Origin: Thermomicrobiales bacterium
Lineage (GTDB): Bacteria > Chloroflexota > Chloroflexia > Thermomicrobiales > UBA6265
Direction of reading: 5' to 3'
Assembly: GCA_025928535.1 (NCBI GenBank)
Contig: JAICJJ010000042.1
Coordinates: 1-10,969 of the forward strand
DNA length: 10,969 nt
The stretch's first letter is position 1; each line of letters starts with the position of its first letter. The position numbers were made by a program, and so were the translations under genes. The notes under the pieces were generated by a model that was not told where the DNA came from, searched no databases, and saw only the letters and a program-made list of their open reading frames with translations. Positions 1 through 6,741 of the stretch are shown piece by piece.

Positions 1-1
1 C

Positions 2-17
2 GCCGTCTTGCCGTCTT
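2..17. repeat. Edge of an 8-base tandem repeat (GCCGTCTT x2)
   Basis: Two exact copies of GCCGTCTT lie side by side at 2-9 and 10-17, and the second runs into the stop codon of the substrate-binding protein gene. The unit length equals that of the AGTCGRGR/YCYCGACT arrays elsewhere in the window, and six of eight bases match CCCGACTT. It may be the right edge of a third array that continues outside the window. Two copies are too few to be sure. Confidence 0.4.
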
Positions 18-1866
18 ACGTCAGGTACCAATCCTGTGCGTTCCAGAGGAGGTTGGTGAAGGCGCTTGGCCAGAAGCCGCCGACGTTGTCCTTGACGGCC
101 GGAAACGCCTTGCCCCAGTAGATGAAGACGACCGGCACTTCCTCGTGCAGTAGCGCCTGAATCTGGCTGTAGATTTTCTTGCGGGCGTCCTGATCGACCG
201 TCGTGTCGCCTTCGGCGCACAGTTTGTCGATCTGGTCCTGGAACGAATACTTGAAGAAATAGGCGGGCAAGTTGCCGCCGGTGCCGGTCGGCGTCTTCGG
301 AATCTGCGACGACGCCCAGTAGAAGGTGTCGGTCGGATCGTTGCCGTTGTACCAACTGAAGAAACAGCCGGTCATCTGCTTGGTGAACTGGTAGCCTTCC
401 GGTCCCCAGATCGTCGAGACGTCCTGATTCTTGAGGGTCGTCTTGACGCCGATGCTGTTCCAACTCTGGCCGATCACCTGGGCGACCCGTTCGGTGTCGC
501 TGCTGCCGCTGACGTACCAGAGCTCGATTTCGAACGGCTTGACCTCGCCGTCGCCGACGTTGGGGTCGTTGGTCGGAACCTTGCCTTGCAGCGTGCCGTC
601 GCCGCCCGGCGTCAATCCGGCTTCCGCCATCAATTTCTTGGCCTGATCGACATCGTACGGGCGCGGCTTGACGCTGTCGTCAAACGCCCAGGTGCCCGGC
701 GCCTGGTCAGCGACGCTCGGCAGCGCGCGGCCTTTCAGCAGTTTGTCGATGATCTGCTGCGACGGCGTCGCGAAATCGAGCGCCTGCCGCACTTTCGTCA
801 TCCGCAGGAAATCCCACTGCTTGAGGTCGATGTGGCTCCAGGCCTGGGTCGCGTGTTCGAGCACGATCAGGTTGGGAATGGCGAGCGCTTCATCGACCCG
901 GCTGGCCGGAAGGGCGCCGGCGCTGCCGGAAAGTTGCGCTTCGCCGGTTCGCAACTGGACGAGTTGCGTGTTGTCGTCCGGCACGACCTTGTAGATGATC
1001 TTGTCGAGTTTCGGCTTGTTGCCCCAATAGCCGTCGAAGCGGTCGAGGGTGATCTGCTGCTTGGCCTGCCACTGATTGAACTTGAACGGCCCGGTGCCGA
1101 TCGGCGCCCGGCCGTAGTCTTGCTTGAACTTGTCGGCGCCGGCTTTGAGCGACGAGGTCGGCACGATCGAGGTCGGCCCGACGTACGACAGGAACGGCGC
1201 GTAGACTTCTTTGGTCACGATCGTCAGCGAATTGCCGTCCGCCTTGATGTCGGTGACCTTGTCCCAGCCGTTGGTGTTGAACGCCCCAAAATCGGGGTTC
1301 ATGATCATCTTCCACGAGTTGATGACATCGTCGCCGGTGAATTTGTCGCCATTGTGGAAGGTGACGCCGTCGCGCAGGGTGAAGGTGTAGGTCAACCCAT
1401 CCTTGGAGACGGACATTTCCGTCGCCAGCGCCGGCTGCAGTTTTTCATTGCTGTCGTAGGCGAGCAGCGGGTCGATGACGCCGACGACGACATCGGTGCC
1501 GGTGACGAGTTGGGTCAGCCACGGGTTGAGCGTGTCCGGCTCTTCGTTCGTCGCGACCGTCAACGTGCCGCCTTGCTTCGGCTCGCCGGCGGGTTTGGTC
1601 GGCTTGTCCGCCGGCACGGTTTGCTTCGCCTGGAACGGCTCGGTCCGGGTTTCCGAGTTCTGGGTCGGCGCGCCGAACGCCATGTCGGACGTGGCATGCA
1701 GCATGATGCCGACGACCGGCGCCGCGATGCCGATCTGCAGCGCCTTGCGGATCATCGCGCGTCGGCTCAGCCGGCCATCGATCCGAGCCTGAATCAATTC
1801 GTCGATCGTCGTCGGTTCCGGCGGGTCGTCGCCGTATCGGTCGGGACGTGGGACCAGATCGAACAT
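16..1866 (-). CDS. ABC transporter substrate-binding protein, family 5 (peptide/nickel/oligopeptide class), Tat-exported
   Basis: This 616-residue extracytoplasmic solute-binding protein would deliver a ligand, probably a peptide, to an ABC importer. The start is the ATG at 1866, not an upstream codon, because GGGAGGA sits five bases before it. An unusually long N-region (residues 1-33) precedes a twin-arginine-like motif SRRAMIRK (34-41) and a hydrophobic stretch (42-58), with a likely cleavage near AFGA (63-66). No lipobox cysteine is visible. A Lys/Pro-rich linker (about 81-98) leads into the SBP_bac_5 domain: DTLNPWL (111-117), LRDGVTFHNGDKFTGDDV (164-181) and the hallmark GTGPF (257-261). 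The C-terminal lobe is complete to WYLT-stop, so the length is normal for the family. Permease and ATPase genes are not in the window; they could lie to the left. No promoter is obvious; the upstream region is the repeat mosaic. The family is certain, the ligand is not. Confidence 0.95.
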   Translation of the reverse strand: MFDLVPRPDRYGDDPPEPTTIDELIQARIDGRLSRRAMIRKALQIGIAAPVVGIMLHATSDMAFGAPTQNSETRTEPFQAKQTVPADKPTKPAGEPKQGGTLTVATNEEPDTLNPWLTQLVTGTDVVVGVIDPLLAYDSNEKLQPALATEMSVSKDGLTYTFTLRDGVTFHNGDKFTGDDVINSWKMIMNPDFGAFNTNGWDKVTDIKADGNSLTIVTKEVYAPFLSYVGPTSIVPTSSLKAGADKFKQDYGRAPIGTGPFKFNQWQAKQQITLDRFDGYWGNKPKLDKIIYKVVPDDNTQLVQLRTGEAQLSGSAGALPASRVDEALAIPNLIVLEHATQAWSHIDLKQWDFLRMTKVRQALDFATPSQQIIDKLLKGRALPSVADQAPGTWAFDDSVKPRPYDVDQAKKLMAEAGLTPGGDGTLQGKVPTNDPNVGDGEVKPFEIELWYVSGSSDTERVAQVIGQSWNSIGVKTTLKNQDVSTIWGPEGYQFTKQMTGCFFSWYNGNDPTDTFYWASSQIPKTPTGTGGNLPAYFFKYSFQDQIDKLCAEGDTTVDQDARKKIYSQIQALLHEEVPVVFIYWGKAFPAVKDNVGGFWPSAFTNLLWNAQDWYLT

Positions 1867-1871
1867 CGTTG

Positions 1872-1878
1872 TCCTCCC
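1872..1878 (-). promoter_or_regulatory. Ribosome binding site of the substrate-binding protein gene
   Basis: GGGAGGA on the minus strand lies five bases before the ATG at 1866. It decides the start: the reading frame stays open upstream to 1899, but the codons there have no such site. Confidence 0.8.
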
Positions 1879-1952
1879 ATCGAAAAGAAGCCGTGCCACG
1901 CTCGTTCAGGCGACATGATCGCACGTTCGCCGCCAGAGGCGCACTTGAACGG

Positions 1953-1984
1953 AGTCGGGAAGTCGGGAAGTCGGGAAGTCGGGC
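1953..1984. repeat. 8-base tandem array, AGTCGGGA x4
   Basis: Three exact AGTCGGGA units (1953-1960, 1961-1968, 1969-1976) are followed by AGTCGGGC (1977-1984). The array is the reverse complement of the one at 2302-2365, so the two could pair as DNA or as RNA across about 320 bases. It lies about 85 bases upstream of the substrate-binding protein start. Confidence 0.9.
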
Positions 1985-2082
1985 AGGACGGGGGCGGACG
2001 ACTCGCAGCGGGGAGAAGCCGTCCGATCCCCGGCCCACGCTCCCTCCGTCATCCCGCCCCACGTGCATTCGCGCGGCGAGGG

Positions 2083-2116
2083 CTCCGTCCTGAGCCCGTC
2101 GGGCTTGTCGTCGGAG
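2083..2116. repeat. Imperfect palindrome with CCTGAGC core
   Basis: CTCCG (2083-2087) pairs with CGGAG (2112-2116), and the centre AGCCCGTCGGGCT (2093-2105) is a 13-base odd palindrome. The CCTGAGC...GGATGCC wording resembles the inverted repeat at 2177-2254, so it may be a degenerate relative. Confidence 0.55.
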
Positions 2117-2134
2117 GATGCCGATTTATTCCCG

Positions 2135-2152
2135 GCCGCCCGCATGGGCGGC
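2135..2152. repeat. GC-rich hairpin, 7-base perfect stem
   Basis: GCCGCCC (2135-2141), loop GCAT, GGGCGGC (2146-2152). The stem is perfect but no T-run follows on either strand, so it is not a standard intrinsic terminator. Confidence 0.5.
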
Positions 2153-2176
2153 GACCGACGCCTGCCCGCCACCGCC

Positions 2177-2254
2177 CGTCATGCTGAGCTTGTCGAAGCA
2201 TCTCGTGCTCTGTGACCGGAAACGACGAGATTCCTCGACAAACTCGGAATGACG
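2177..2254. repeat. REP-like inverted repeat with 30-base arms (CTGAGC...TGTCGAAGCATC type)
   Basis: The left arm (2177-2206) and the reverse complement of the right arm (2225-2254) agree at 25 of 30 positions, around an 18-base loop. The wording (GTCATGCTGAGCTTGTCGAA and GTCATTCCGAGTTTGTCGAG) is that of a dispersed intergenic palindrome seen in many high-GC bacterial genomes; this likeness is from memory. It lies downstream of moxR and could act as a 3'-end hairpin for that transcript. No transposase lies beside it. Confidence 0.8.
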
Positions 2255-2301
2255 AGGCGACGCTGCTTCCGTTGTTCGCCGCCCCGCATCGCCTATGCTC
2301 T

Positions 2302-2365
2302 TCCCGACTTCCCGACTTCCCGACTTCCCGACTTCCCGACTTCCCGACTTCCCGACTCCCCGACT
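2302..2365. repeat. 8-base tandem array, TCCCGACT x8
   Basis: Seven exact TCCCGACT units (2302-2357) are followed by one CCCCGACT (2358-2365). It is the longest 8-base array in the window and the reverse complement of the array at 1953-1984. It stops five bases before the moxR stop codon at 2371, so it is the first thing downstream of that gene. Uniform units suggest recent expansion. Confidence 0.95.
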
Positions 2366-2370
2366 CGACA

Positions 2371-3390
2371 CTATCCCGTCTCCGGCACCGCTTCGAGCAA
2401 GCCGCGCAGCACGTCGTCGGCGGTCGTTTCGCTCGCTTCGGCTTCGAAATTGAGGATCAGCCGGTGCCGCAGCGATGGCAGCGCGACCGCCCGCACGTCG
2501 TCGAACGAGACGTTGAGGCGCCCTTCCATCAGCGCGCGAATCTTCGCCCCGAGCACGATCGACTGCGCCCCGCGCGGGCTGACGCCGTAGCGCACGTAAC
2601 GGCGGACGACCGGCGCCGCCGCGTCGCCTTCGGGATGGGTGGCGAGCACCAGCCGCACGACATAATCAGTGACGTGCGATGCGATCGGCACCTGCCGCGC
2701 CAGTTGGCCCATCGTTTCGACCGTCGCGCCGTCCGCCACGCGGTCGGCCGCGAGCGACAGGCGGGTGGTCGTGCGGCGGACGATTTCCGTCAGGTCGGAC
2801 GCGTTGGGGTAGGGAACGAGCAACTTGTAGAAAAACCGGTCGAGTTGGGCTTCCGGCAGCGGGTAGGTGCCTTCCATCTCGAGCGGATTTTGCGTCGCCA
2901 GCACGAAAAAAGGCTGGGCCAGGGGGTGCATCGTGTCGGCGACGGTGACCGTCTTTTCCTGCATTGCTTCCAGCAACGCCGATTGGGTTTTCGGCGTAGC
3001 GCGGTTGATTTCGTCGGCGAGGATCAGGTTGGCGAAAATCGGGCCGGGCTGAAACGCGAATTGACGGCGGCCTTCGTGATCTTCCATCAGGATGTTGGTG
3101 CCGGTGATGTCGGCCGGCATCAGATCCGGCGTGAACTGGATGCGGCTGAATTCGAGATCGAGCGCTTCGCCCAGCGTCCGCACCAGCATCGTCTTGCCGA
3201 GGCCGGGCGCGCCTTCCAGCAGCGCGTGGCCGCCGGCGATGACGCAGGTCAGGACGTCACGCACGGTGTCGGCTTGCCCGACCATGACGCGGGCGACTTC
3301 CTGCTCGATCCGTTCGACCACCGAGCGAAATTCGGCGACCGACATCTGCGGCGGCAGTTCGGCGGCATCCTGGGGGAGCGAGGTGGCCAT
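2371..3390 (-). CDS. moxR: MoxR-family AAA+ ATPase
   Basis: This is a 339-residue cytoplasmic MoxR-class AAA+ ATPase of normal family length. Such proteins use ATP to mature or remodel partner proteins, often with VWA-domain proteins. Visible motifs are Walker A GAPGLGKT (60-67), Walker B LILADEIN (122-129), sensor 1 ATQNP (165-169), the arginine-finger region AQLDRFF (181-187) and sensor 2 SPRGAQ (271-276), followed by the small lid domain. The ATG at 3390 has GGAAG seven bases upstream. It is the last gene of the minus-strand run, 36 bases after the 75-residue membrane protein. The usual DUF58, VWA or transglutaminase neighbours are absent; the next gene is a transport protein and the gap is filled by repeats. 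The ATPase call is firm; the client is unknown. Confidence 0.95.
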   Translation of the reverse strand: MATSLPQDAAELPPQMSVAEFRSVVERIEQEVARVMVGQADTVRDVLTCVIAGGHALLEGAPGLGKTMLVRTLGEALDLEFSRIQFTPDLMPADITGTNILMEDHEGRRQFAFQPGPIFANLILADEINRATPKTQSALLEAMQEKTVTVADTMHPLAQPFFVLATQNPLEMEGTYPLPEAQLDRFFYKLLVPYPNASDLTEIVRRTTTRLSLAADRVADGATVETMGQLARQVPIASHVTDYVVRLVLATHPEGDAAAPVVRRYVRYGVSPRGAQSIVLGAKIRALMEGRLNVSFDDVRAVALPSLRHRLILNFEAEASETTADDVLRGLLEAVPETG

Positions 3391-3426
3391 AGGGCGGCTT
3401 CCATGACGATCAGCGCAGGGCCGGGG

Positions 3427-3654
3427 CTAGCGCCGGAGTTGGACGATCAGGACGACGACGGTGATGACCATCATGCAGACGATACCACCAATGGCGATGC
3501 CGCCGATCAGGAGGAGCTCGGATCTGGCGCGGTTGGCCGTCAACCAGGCGCGTGCTCGGCCTAGCGAGAACCGCCATTCCGGGGCCGGGTCCGCCGCCGG
3601 TTCTGGGAAATGCGCGTCGTCGCCATCAGGCGGAGCGGCTGGCGGGTCCGCCAC
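3427..3654 (-). CDS. Small single-span membrane protein of unknown function
   Basis: This 75-residue protein has a Pro/Asp/Glu/Ala-rich soluble N-terminus (1-28), a basic segment (31-45, with ARAWLTANRAR) and one C-terminal membrane span (about 47-71, SELLLIGGIAIGGIVCMMV then VITVVVLIVQ), ending LRR. The arrangement suggests a tail-anchored protein with most of its mass in the cytoplasm. I chose the GTG at 3654; a TTG at 3660 overlaps the stop of the upstream gene (TTGA) and would add two residues. No strong ribosome site is seen, so translation is probably coupled to the upstream gene. The frame is open far upstream, but that part lies antisense-free inside the UPF0104 gene in another frame and is not coding. 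It sits between the UPF0104 gene and moxR, and might anchor the ATPase; that is inference. I do not recognise the family. Confidence 0.65.
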   Translation of the reverse strand: MADPPAAPPDGDDAHFPEPAADPAPEWRFSLGRARAWLTANRARSELLLIGGIAIGGIVCMMVITVVVLIVQLRR

Positions 3655-3656
3655 GA

Positions 3657-4778
3657 TCAATCGGCTTGCCGCAGTCCCGCCGTGCGGGTGGCCGGCGCCG
3701 GGGCGGGATCGAGCCGCGCCAGGCGGCGGAAGCGGCGGACGTAGAGGACGAGACCGAGGCCGACGAGCGCCCAGTAGGCGCAAACCCGATCGAGCAGGAT
3801 GATCGAGACGGCCAGCGTCGGGTCCATGCCGAAGACGTGGACCATCACCGCGCCCGTGCCCGCTTCGACGACGCCGAGTCCGGCCGGGGTGAGCGGCAGC
3901 GTCGTCAGCAGCGCGCCCATCAAGGCGATGAAAAGGGCGACCAACGGCGACATCCCGGAATGGAGCGCCGCGCCGACGAACCAGAAGCGCATCCCCTCGA
4001 TCAGCCAGAGGACGATGCCAGGCCCGACCACCCACTCCGGGCGCCGGAGCGAACTGAAGACGGCGTCGTGAAGATTGGCGTATTGGCCGCGAAACCGCTC
4101 CGGCACGAGGCGGTGGAGCGTCTCGCGCGCCGTCCACATCACGCCGAGGCCGGCCGCCGCGACGAGGATCAGCGCGCCGCCAAGGATGAAGGTCTGGGTC
4201 GCCTGCGCTGGCACGTGGCCGTGAAAAAGCGCCACGGCGACGCCGGCCATCATCACGCAGAGCACCGCCAGATCGGCCAGGCGTTCGGACAGGATCGTCC
4301 CGATCGCCTTGCTGAACGGCACGCGGCTTTCCTGCTTGATGAGAAAGGCGCGGTAGGCGTCGCCGAGTTTGGCCGGCACGACGCAGTTGGCGAACCAGGA
4401 GAGGAGCAAAATCTCGACGATGCCGTTGAGCGACGGCAGGTGGTAGCCGTGCCGGGCGTCGACGCCGGCTTGCCCGAGCATCTTCACCCACCGTTCGCCG
4501 CGCAGCCAGAAGCCGCCGTACCAGACGACGAACGCCATCGCGTAGAGCCACGGATTGACGTGCTGGATCACCGCCCAAATTTTGGCCGGCTCCAGGTCGA
4601 GTCGCCGGAAGAAAAAGACGAGGATGGCGAGCGCGATGAGAAACGAGACGATCGTCTCCGGCCGGAAAAACCGGCGTCCCAGCGGCCCCGGACCGGTCGG
4701 TTCGGAACTGTCGGGGGCGGCGTCGACTGGCATGCCGGCGCCGGGAAACTCGCCCCGAGCGGCGTCCTGTTCGATCAT
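3657..4778 (-). CDS. UPF0104 / LPG_synthase_TM-type integral membrane protein (flippase-like)
   Basis: This 373-residue polytopic membrane protein belongs to the family of the membrane half of MprF and of AglD-like proteins, members of which act in moving or building lipid-linked envelope components. Family signatures visible are PAKLGDAYRAFLIK (135-148), SERLADLAVL (164-173), TLPLTPAGLGVVEAG (293-307) and LLDRVCAYW (328-336). About seven to eight hydrophobic segments are visible, for example around 42-57, 75-92, 120-134, 168-186, 196-214, 250-270, 276-296 and 321-347. The lysyl-transferase domain of MprF is absent, so lysyl-phosphatidylglycerol synthesis is not implied. The ATG at 4778 has no good ribosome site but overlaps (ATGA) the stop of a 14-codon ORF that does, suggesting coupling. 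An in-frame ATG at 4733 is an alternative. Its stop overlaps or abuts the start of the next small gene. The substrate is unknown. Confidence 0.88.
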   Translation of the reverse strand: MIEQDAARGEFPGAGMPVDAAPDSSEPTGPGPLGRRFFRPETIVSFLIALAILVFFFRRLDLEPAKIWAVIQHVNPWLYAMAFVVWYGGFWLRGERWVKMLGQAGVDARHGYHLPSLNGIVEILLLSWFANCVVPAKLGDAYRAFLIKQESRVPFSKAIGTILSERLADLAVLCVMMAGVAVALFHGHVPAQATQTFILGGALILVAAAGLGVMWTARETLHRLVPERFRGQYANLHDAVFSSLRRPEWVVGPGIVLWLIEGMRFWFVGAALHSGMSPLVALFIALMGALLTTLPLTPAGLGVVEAGTGAVMVHVFGMDPTLAVSIILLDRVCAYWALVGLGLVLYVRRFRRLARLDPAPAPATRTAGLRQAD

Positions 4779-4819
4779 GCCGGGGTCGTTCCGGCGCGTG
4801 GGCGAATCTGCTCGATCAT
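4775..4819 (-). CDS. Possible 14-codon leader ORF upstream of the UPF0104 gene
   Basis: The ATG at 4819 follows GGAGGA by three bases, and encodes MIEQIRPRAGTTPA before a TGA that overlaps the ATG of the UPF0104 gene (ATGA). Its first 12 bases, ATGATCGAGCAG, repeat almost exactly as the first 12 bases of the UPF0104 gene (ATGATCGAACAG) 41 bases later. It could be a translational-coupling leader, the product of a local duplication, or the true start of the UPF0104 protein if one base is missing or extra here. Confidence 0.4.
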   Translation of the reverse strand: MIEQIRPRAGTTPA

Positions 4820-4914
4820 GCGTCCTCCGAAAGCGCCGCGGATTGCCGGATCGGCGCGGGCCGCCGAACCGTTCGGGCGCTGCCGCAAGAGCGCGGCCAC
4901 GACGCCGCGCGGGG

Positions 4915-4920
4915 AGTATA
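4915..4920 (-). promoter_or_regulatory. Possible -10 element (TATACT) upstream of the UPF0104 gene
   Basis: TATACT on the minus strand is the only AT-rich hexamer in the 113-base gap between the glycosidase-like gene and the leader ORF. No convincing -35 is found at the usual distance, which would fall inside the preceding gene. An internal operon promoter is possible but weakly supported. Confidence 0.22.
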
Positions 4921-4932
4921 GCGGTCTGTTCA

Positions 4933-6708
4933 TCAGGCGCGGCGCGACGGCCGCCAGCCGGGCAGGAACGGCAATTCGGGCCACGATTCGCCGGGAACGC
5001 GCGGCTGCAAGCGTCCGCTCCGCTCGGCAAGGGCGAACGTCAGATCGCGCAAGCCGACCGCCGCCAGCACGAACCCGGCCGCCAGCAGCAGGACGATTGG
5101 CCAGTGGAGCGGGATCGTCCGTTCGATGACCAGGCCGCCGATGGTGAATTGGCCCGGCTCTGCCAGTCGCATGGTCAGTTGATGGGGGCCGTCTGTCAGG
5201 CCGCTCGCCAGCGGGATGTTGACGTCCGCCGCCTGAAACGCGTCCAGATCGACATTCACCGGCTGGCCGTCGAGCGTGATGTCGAGCGCGCCGGTCTGCC
5301 GACCGAGCCGCAGCCGGGCCACGACGCCGGTGCCCTGAAACGTGACCGACAACCGGGCGCCGACCTGGCTCGTCGTGCGGTACGTTTCGGAGCCGAGGTG
5401 CTGGAGTTCCCAACTCCCTTCGTAGACGATCTGCCGGGCTTGCACCGGCAAGAAGCCGGTTGGGGCAATGTCGGTCGCGCCCGAGGCGGCGAAGGCGCCC
5501 AGCGCGGTCAGGAGCGGCGTCGGCGCGCCTTCGGGGGTCAGCAACGCCTCGCCTGGAGCGACGTCTCCGCCGAGGTTCGGCCCGGGCGCGAGACCCCAGG
5601 CGAAGAGCGGTCCCATCCAGGGCCATTCGGCGCGGGCGCGTTCGATGCCGGCGACGGCGAACGCCGCCTGGTCGCGCGGGGAGAGGCCGGACGACGGCGA
5701 GTCGGCGGTCGCGGCGCGCCAGCCGTAGTGGGTGCCCCAGATCGGCTTCTGATCGTCGCCGTTGGCGCGCATCAACGCGCGCAGCAACGTCGCGCGTGAA
5801 AGGCTCGGCGCGGCCGCCGCGACGCCGCGGTCGTATGGCGTGCGGTTGCCGCCGTCGACGCGGGCGGCGACGACATCGAAAAACGGAGCCCCGCCCGCGG
5901 CGTAGAGTCCCCGCAGGAAGCTGAGATCGGCCGGCGCGCCCGGTCCCGGAAAGGGGTCGAGTTCGGCCAGGATGACCGACACGTTCGGGTTGGCCGACCG
6001 CGCCGCGTTGAAGCCGCGTGCCAGTAGCCCGAGATAGTCGCTTGGCGTCGCGGCTTTGCCGCCCCAATGATCGGGCCGGTTCGGCAAATCCCAGATCTGG
6101 ATGAACGGCGCCTTGGCGCCGTAGCGGGTGACGAATTCCTGGATGAAACGCTCGTAGGCGCCGGGATCGGTCGGCGGCGCGTCGAACGCTCCTTCCGCGC
6201 CCGGCGCTCGCGCCCAGACGGGAGAGCGATGCAAGACCGCGACGAGGGTGATGCCGTGCCGGTCGAGCTCGTTGACGATCGCGTCGGCGCGATCCCATTG
6301 GAAAACGCCCGGCTGCGGCTCCAGTTCGGACCAGGCGAACGACTGCCGGAGATAGCGGATGCCGTTCGCCTGCAAGGCCGCCGCCACCGCCGCCGTCTGG
6401 TCCGGCGCGAAACGCGTCAGATCGCCGTTGACCGCAAGATCGCGCCCGGTCAACTGCCGCGCGGGCGGCAATTCCGCGCCCGATTCGACGCCGCGATGCA
6501 GCCGGCCGTCGGCCAGGCCGGCGACGAGCGCGAGGCAGAGGCCGCACGCGATGAGCGCCGCCGATCGCGTGCGGCGGGCGAGCGCGGGATCGCGACGGAA
6601 GGCGAGCGTCGCGTCCGCGAGCGCGACGACGATGGACGGCGCGGGCGCCCGCCGCGGCGGCAGGCGCGGTGCCCGCCGAGGTGGCGGAACAGGAGGGCGG
6701 TCGGCCAC
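4933..6708 (-). CDS. Membrane-anchored glycoside-hydrolase-like protein (clan GH-A fold) lacking both expected catalytic glutamates
   Basis: This 591-residue protein has a basic Pro-rich cytoplasmic N-terminus (1-47), a first membrane span (about 49-67), a TIM-barrel domain resembling bacterial 'cellulase family glycosylhydrolases' (about 95-400), a beta-sandwich carbohydrate-binding-like module (about 415-530), a second span (about 535-555) and a short basic tail. The bulk should lie outside the membrane. Barrel landmarks are recognisable: SELEPQPGVFQWD (127-139), FIQIWDLPN (202-210) and KPIWGTHYGW (321-330). In relatives these last two normally read IWxEPN and PIWxTExGW, giving the acid/base and nucleophile glutamates. 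Here they are Leu208 (TTG) and His327 (CAC), so glycosidase activity is unlikely; a sugar-binding or scaffold role is more plausible. The start is GTG at 6708, 33 bases after nfo; AGGA lies about 11 bases upstream. The frame is intact, so this is not simple decay. Confidence 0.85.
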   Translation of the reverse strand: MADRPPVPPPRRAPRLPPRRAPAPSIVVALADATLAFRRDPALARRTRSAALIACGLCLALVAGLADGRLHRGVESGAELPPARQLTGRDLAVNGDLTRFAPDQTAAVAAALQANGIRYLRQSFAWSELEPQPGVFQWDRADAIVNELDRHGITLVAVLHRSPVWARAPGAEGAFDAPPTDPGAYERFIQEFVTRYGAKAPFIQIWDLPNRPDHWGGKAATPSDYLGLLARGFNAARSANPNVSVILAELDPFPGPGAPADLSFLRGLYAAGGAPFFDVVAARVDGGNRTPYDRGVAAAAPSLSRATLLRALMRANGDDQKPIWGTHYGWRAATADSPSSGLSPRDQAAFAVAGIERARAEWPWMGPLFAWGLAPGPNLGGDVAPGEALLTPEGAPTPLLTALGAFAASGATDIAPTGFLPVQARQIVYEGSWELQHLGSETYRTTSQVGARLSVTFQGTGVVARLRLGRQTGALDITLDGQPVNVDLDAFQAADVNIPLASGLTDGPHQLTMRLAEPGQFTIGGLVIERTIPLHWPIVLLLAAGFVLAAVGLRDLTFALAERSGRLQPRVPGESWPELPFLPGWRPSRRA

Positions 6709-6741
6709 GGCTGACGCGATTCCTGGCGTGCCGCCGTCGGT

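Larger units (their letters stand above)
1867..2370. other. 504-base intergenic repeat mosaic
   Basis: No convincing gene lies here; the open frames crossing it (for example the minus-strand frame at 2126-2371) translate the 8-base repeats into GKSGSREV-like low complexity. From left to right it holds a short 5' region of the substrate-binding protein gene, a tandem array (1953-1984), an imperfect palindrome (2083-2116), a GC-rich hairpin (2135-2152), a 30-base-arm inverted repeat (2177-2254) and a second, oppositely oriented array (2302-2365) that ends five bases short of the moxR stop. It must contain the promoter of the substrate-binding gene and the transcript end of the moxR operon, but I could not place either with confidence. 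Confidence 0.75.

Noticed and set aside
586..2187. Long plus-strand open frame (533 codons) antisense to the substrate-binding protein
   Set aside because: It lies opposite a well-supported family protein, has a composition typical of high-GC antisense frames (Arg/Asp/Val/Gly-rich), and no recognisable domain.
1953..2365. CRISPR array
   Set aside because: Units are 8 bases in direct tandem with no spacers, and no cas genes are present.
2126..2371. Minus-strand frame with GKSGSREV repeats
   Set aside because: The repeat peptide is only the 8-base array translated in three successive frames (24 bases giving 8 residues). No ribosome site or independent coding signal was seen.
3552..5129. 525-codon plus-strand frame antisense to the UPF0104 gene
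   Set aside because: Its sequence is charged low complexity of the antisense type, while the minus strand encodes clear membrane segments and family motifs.
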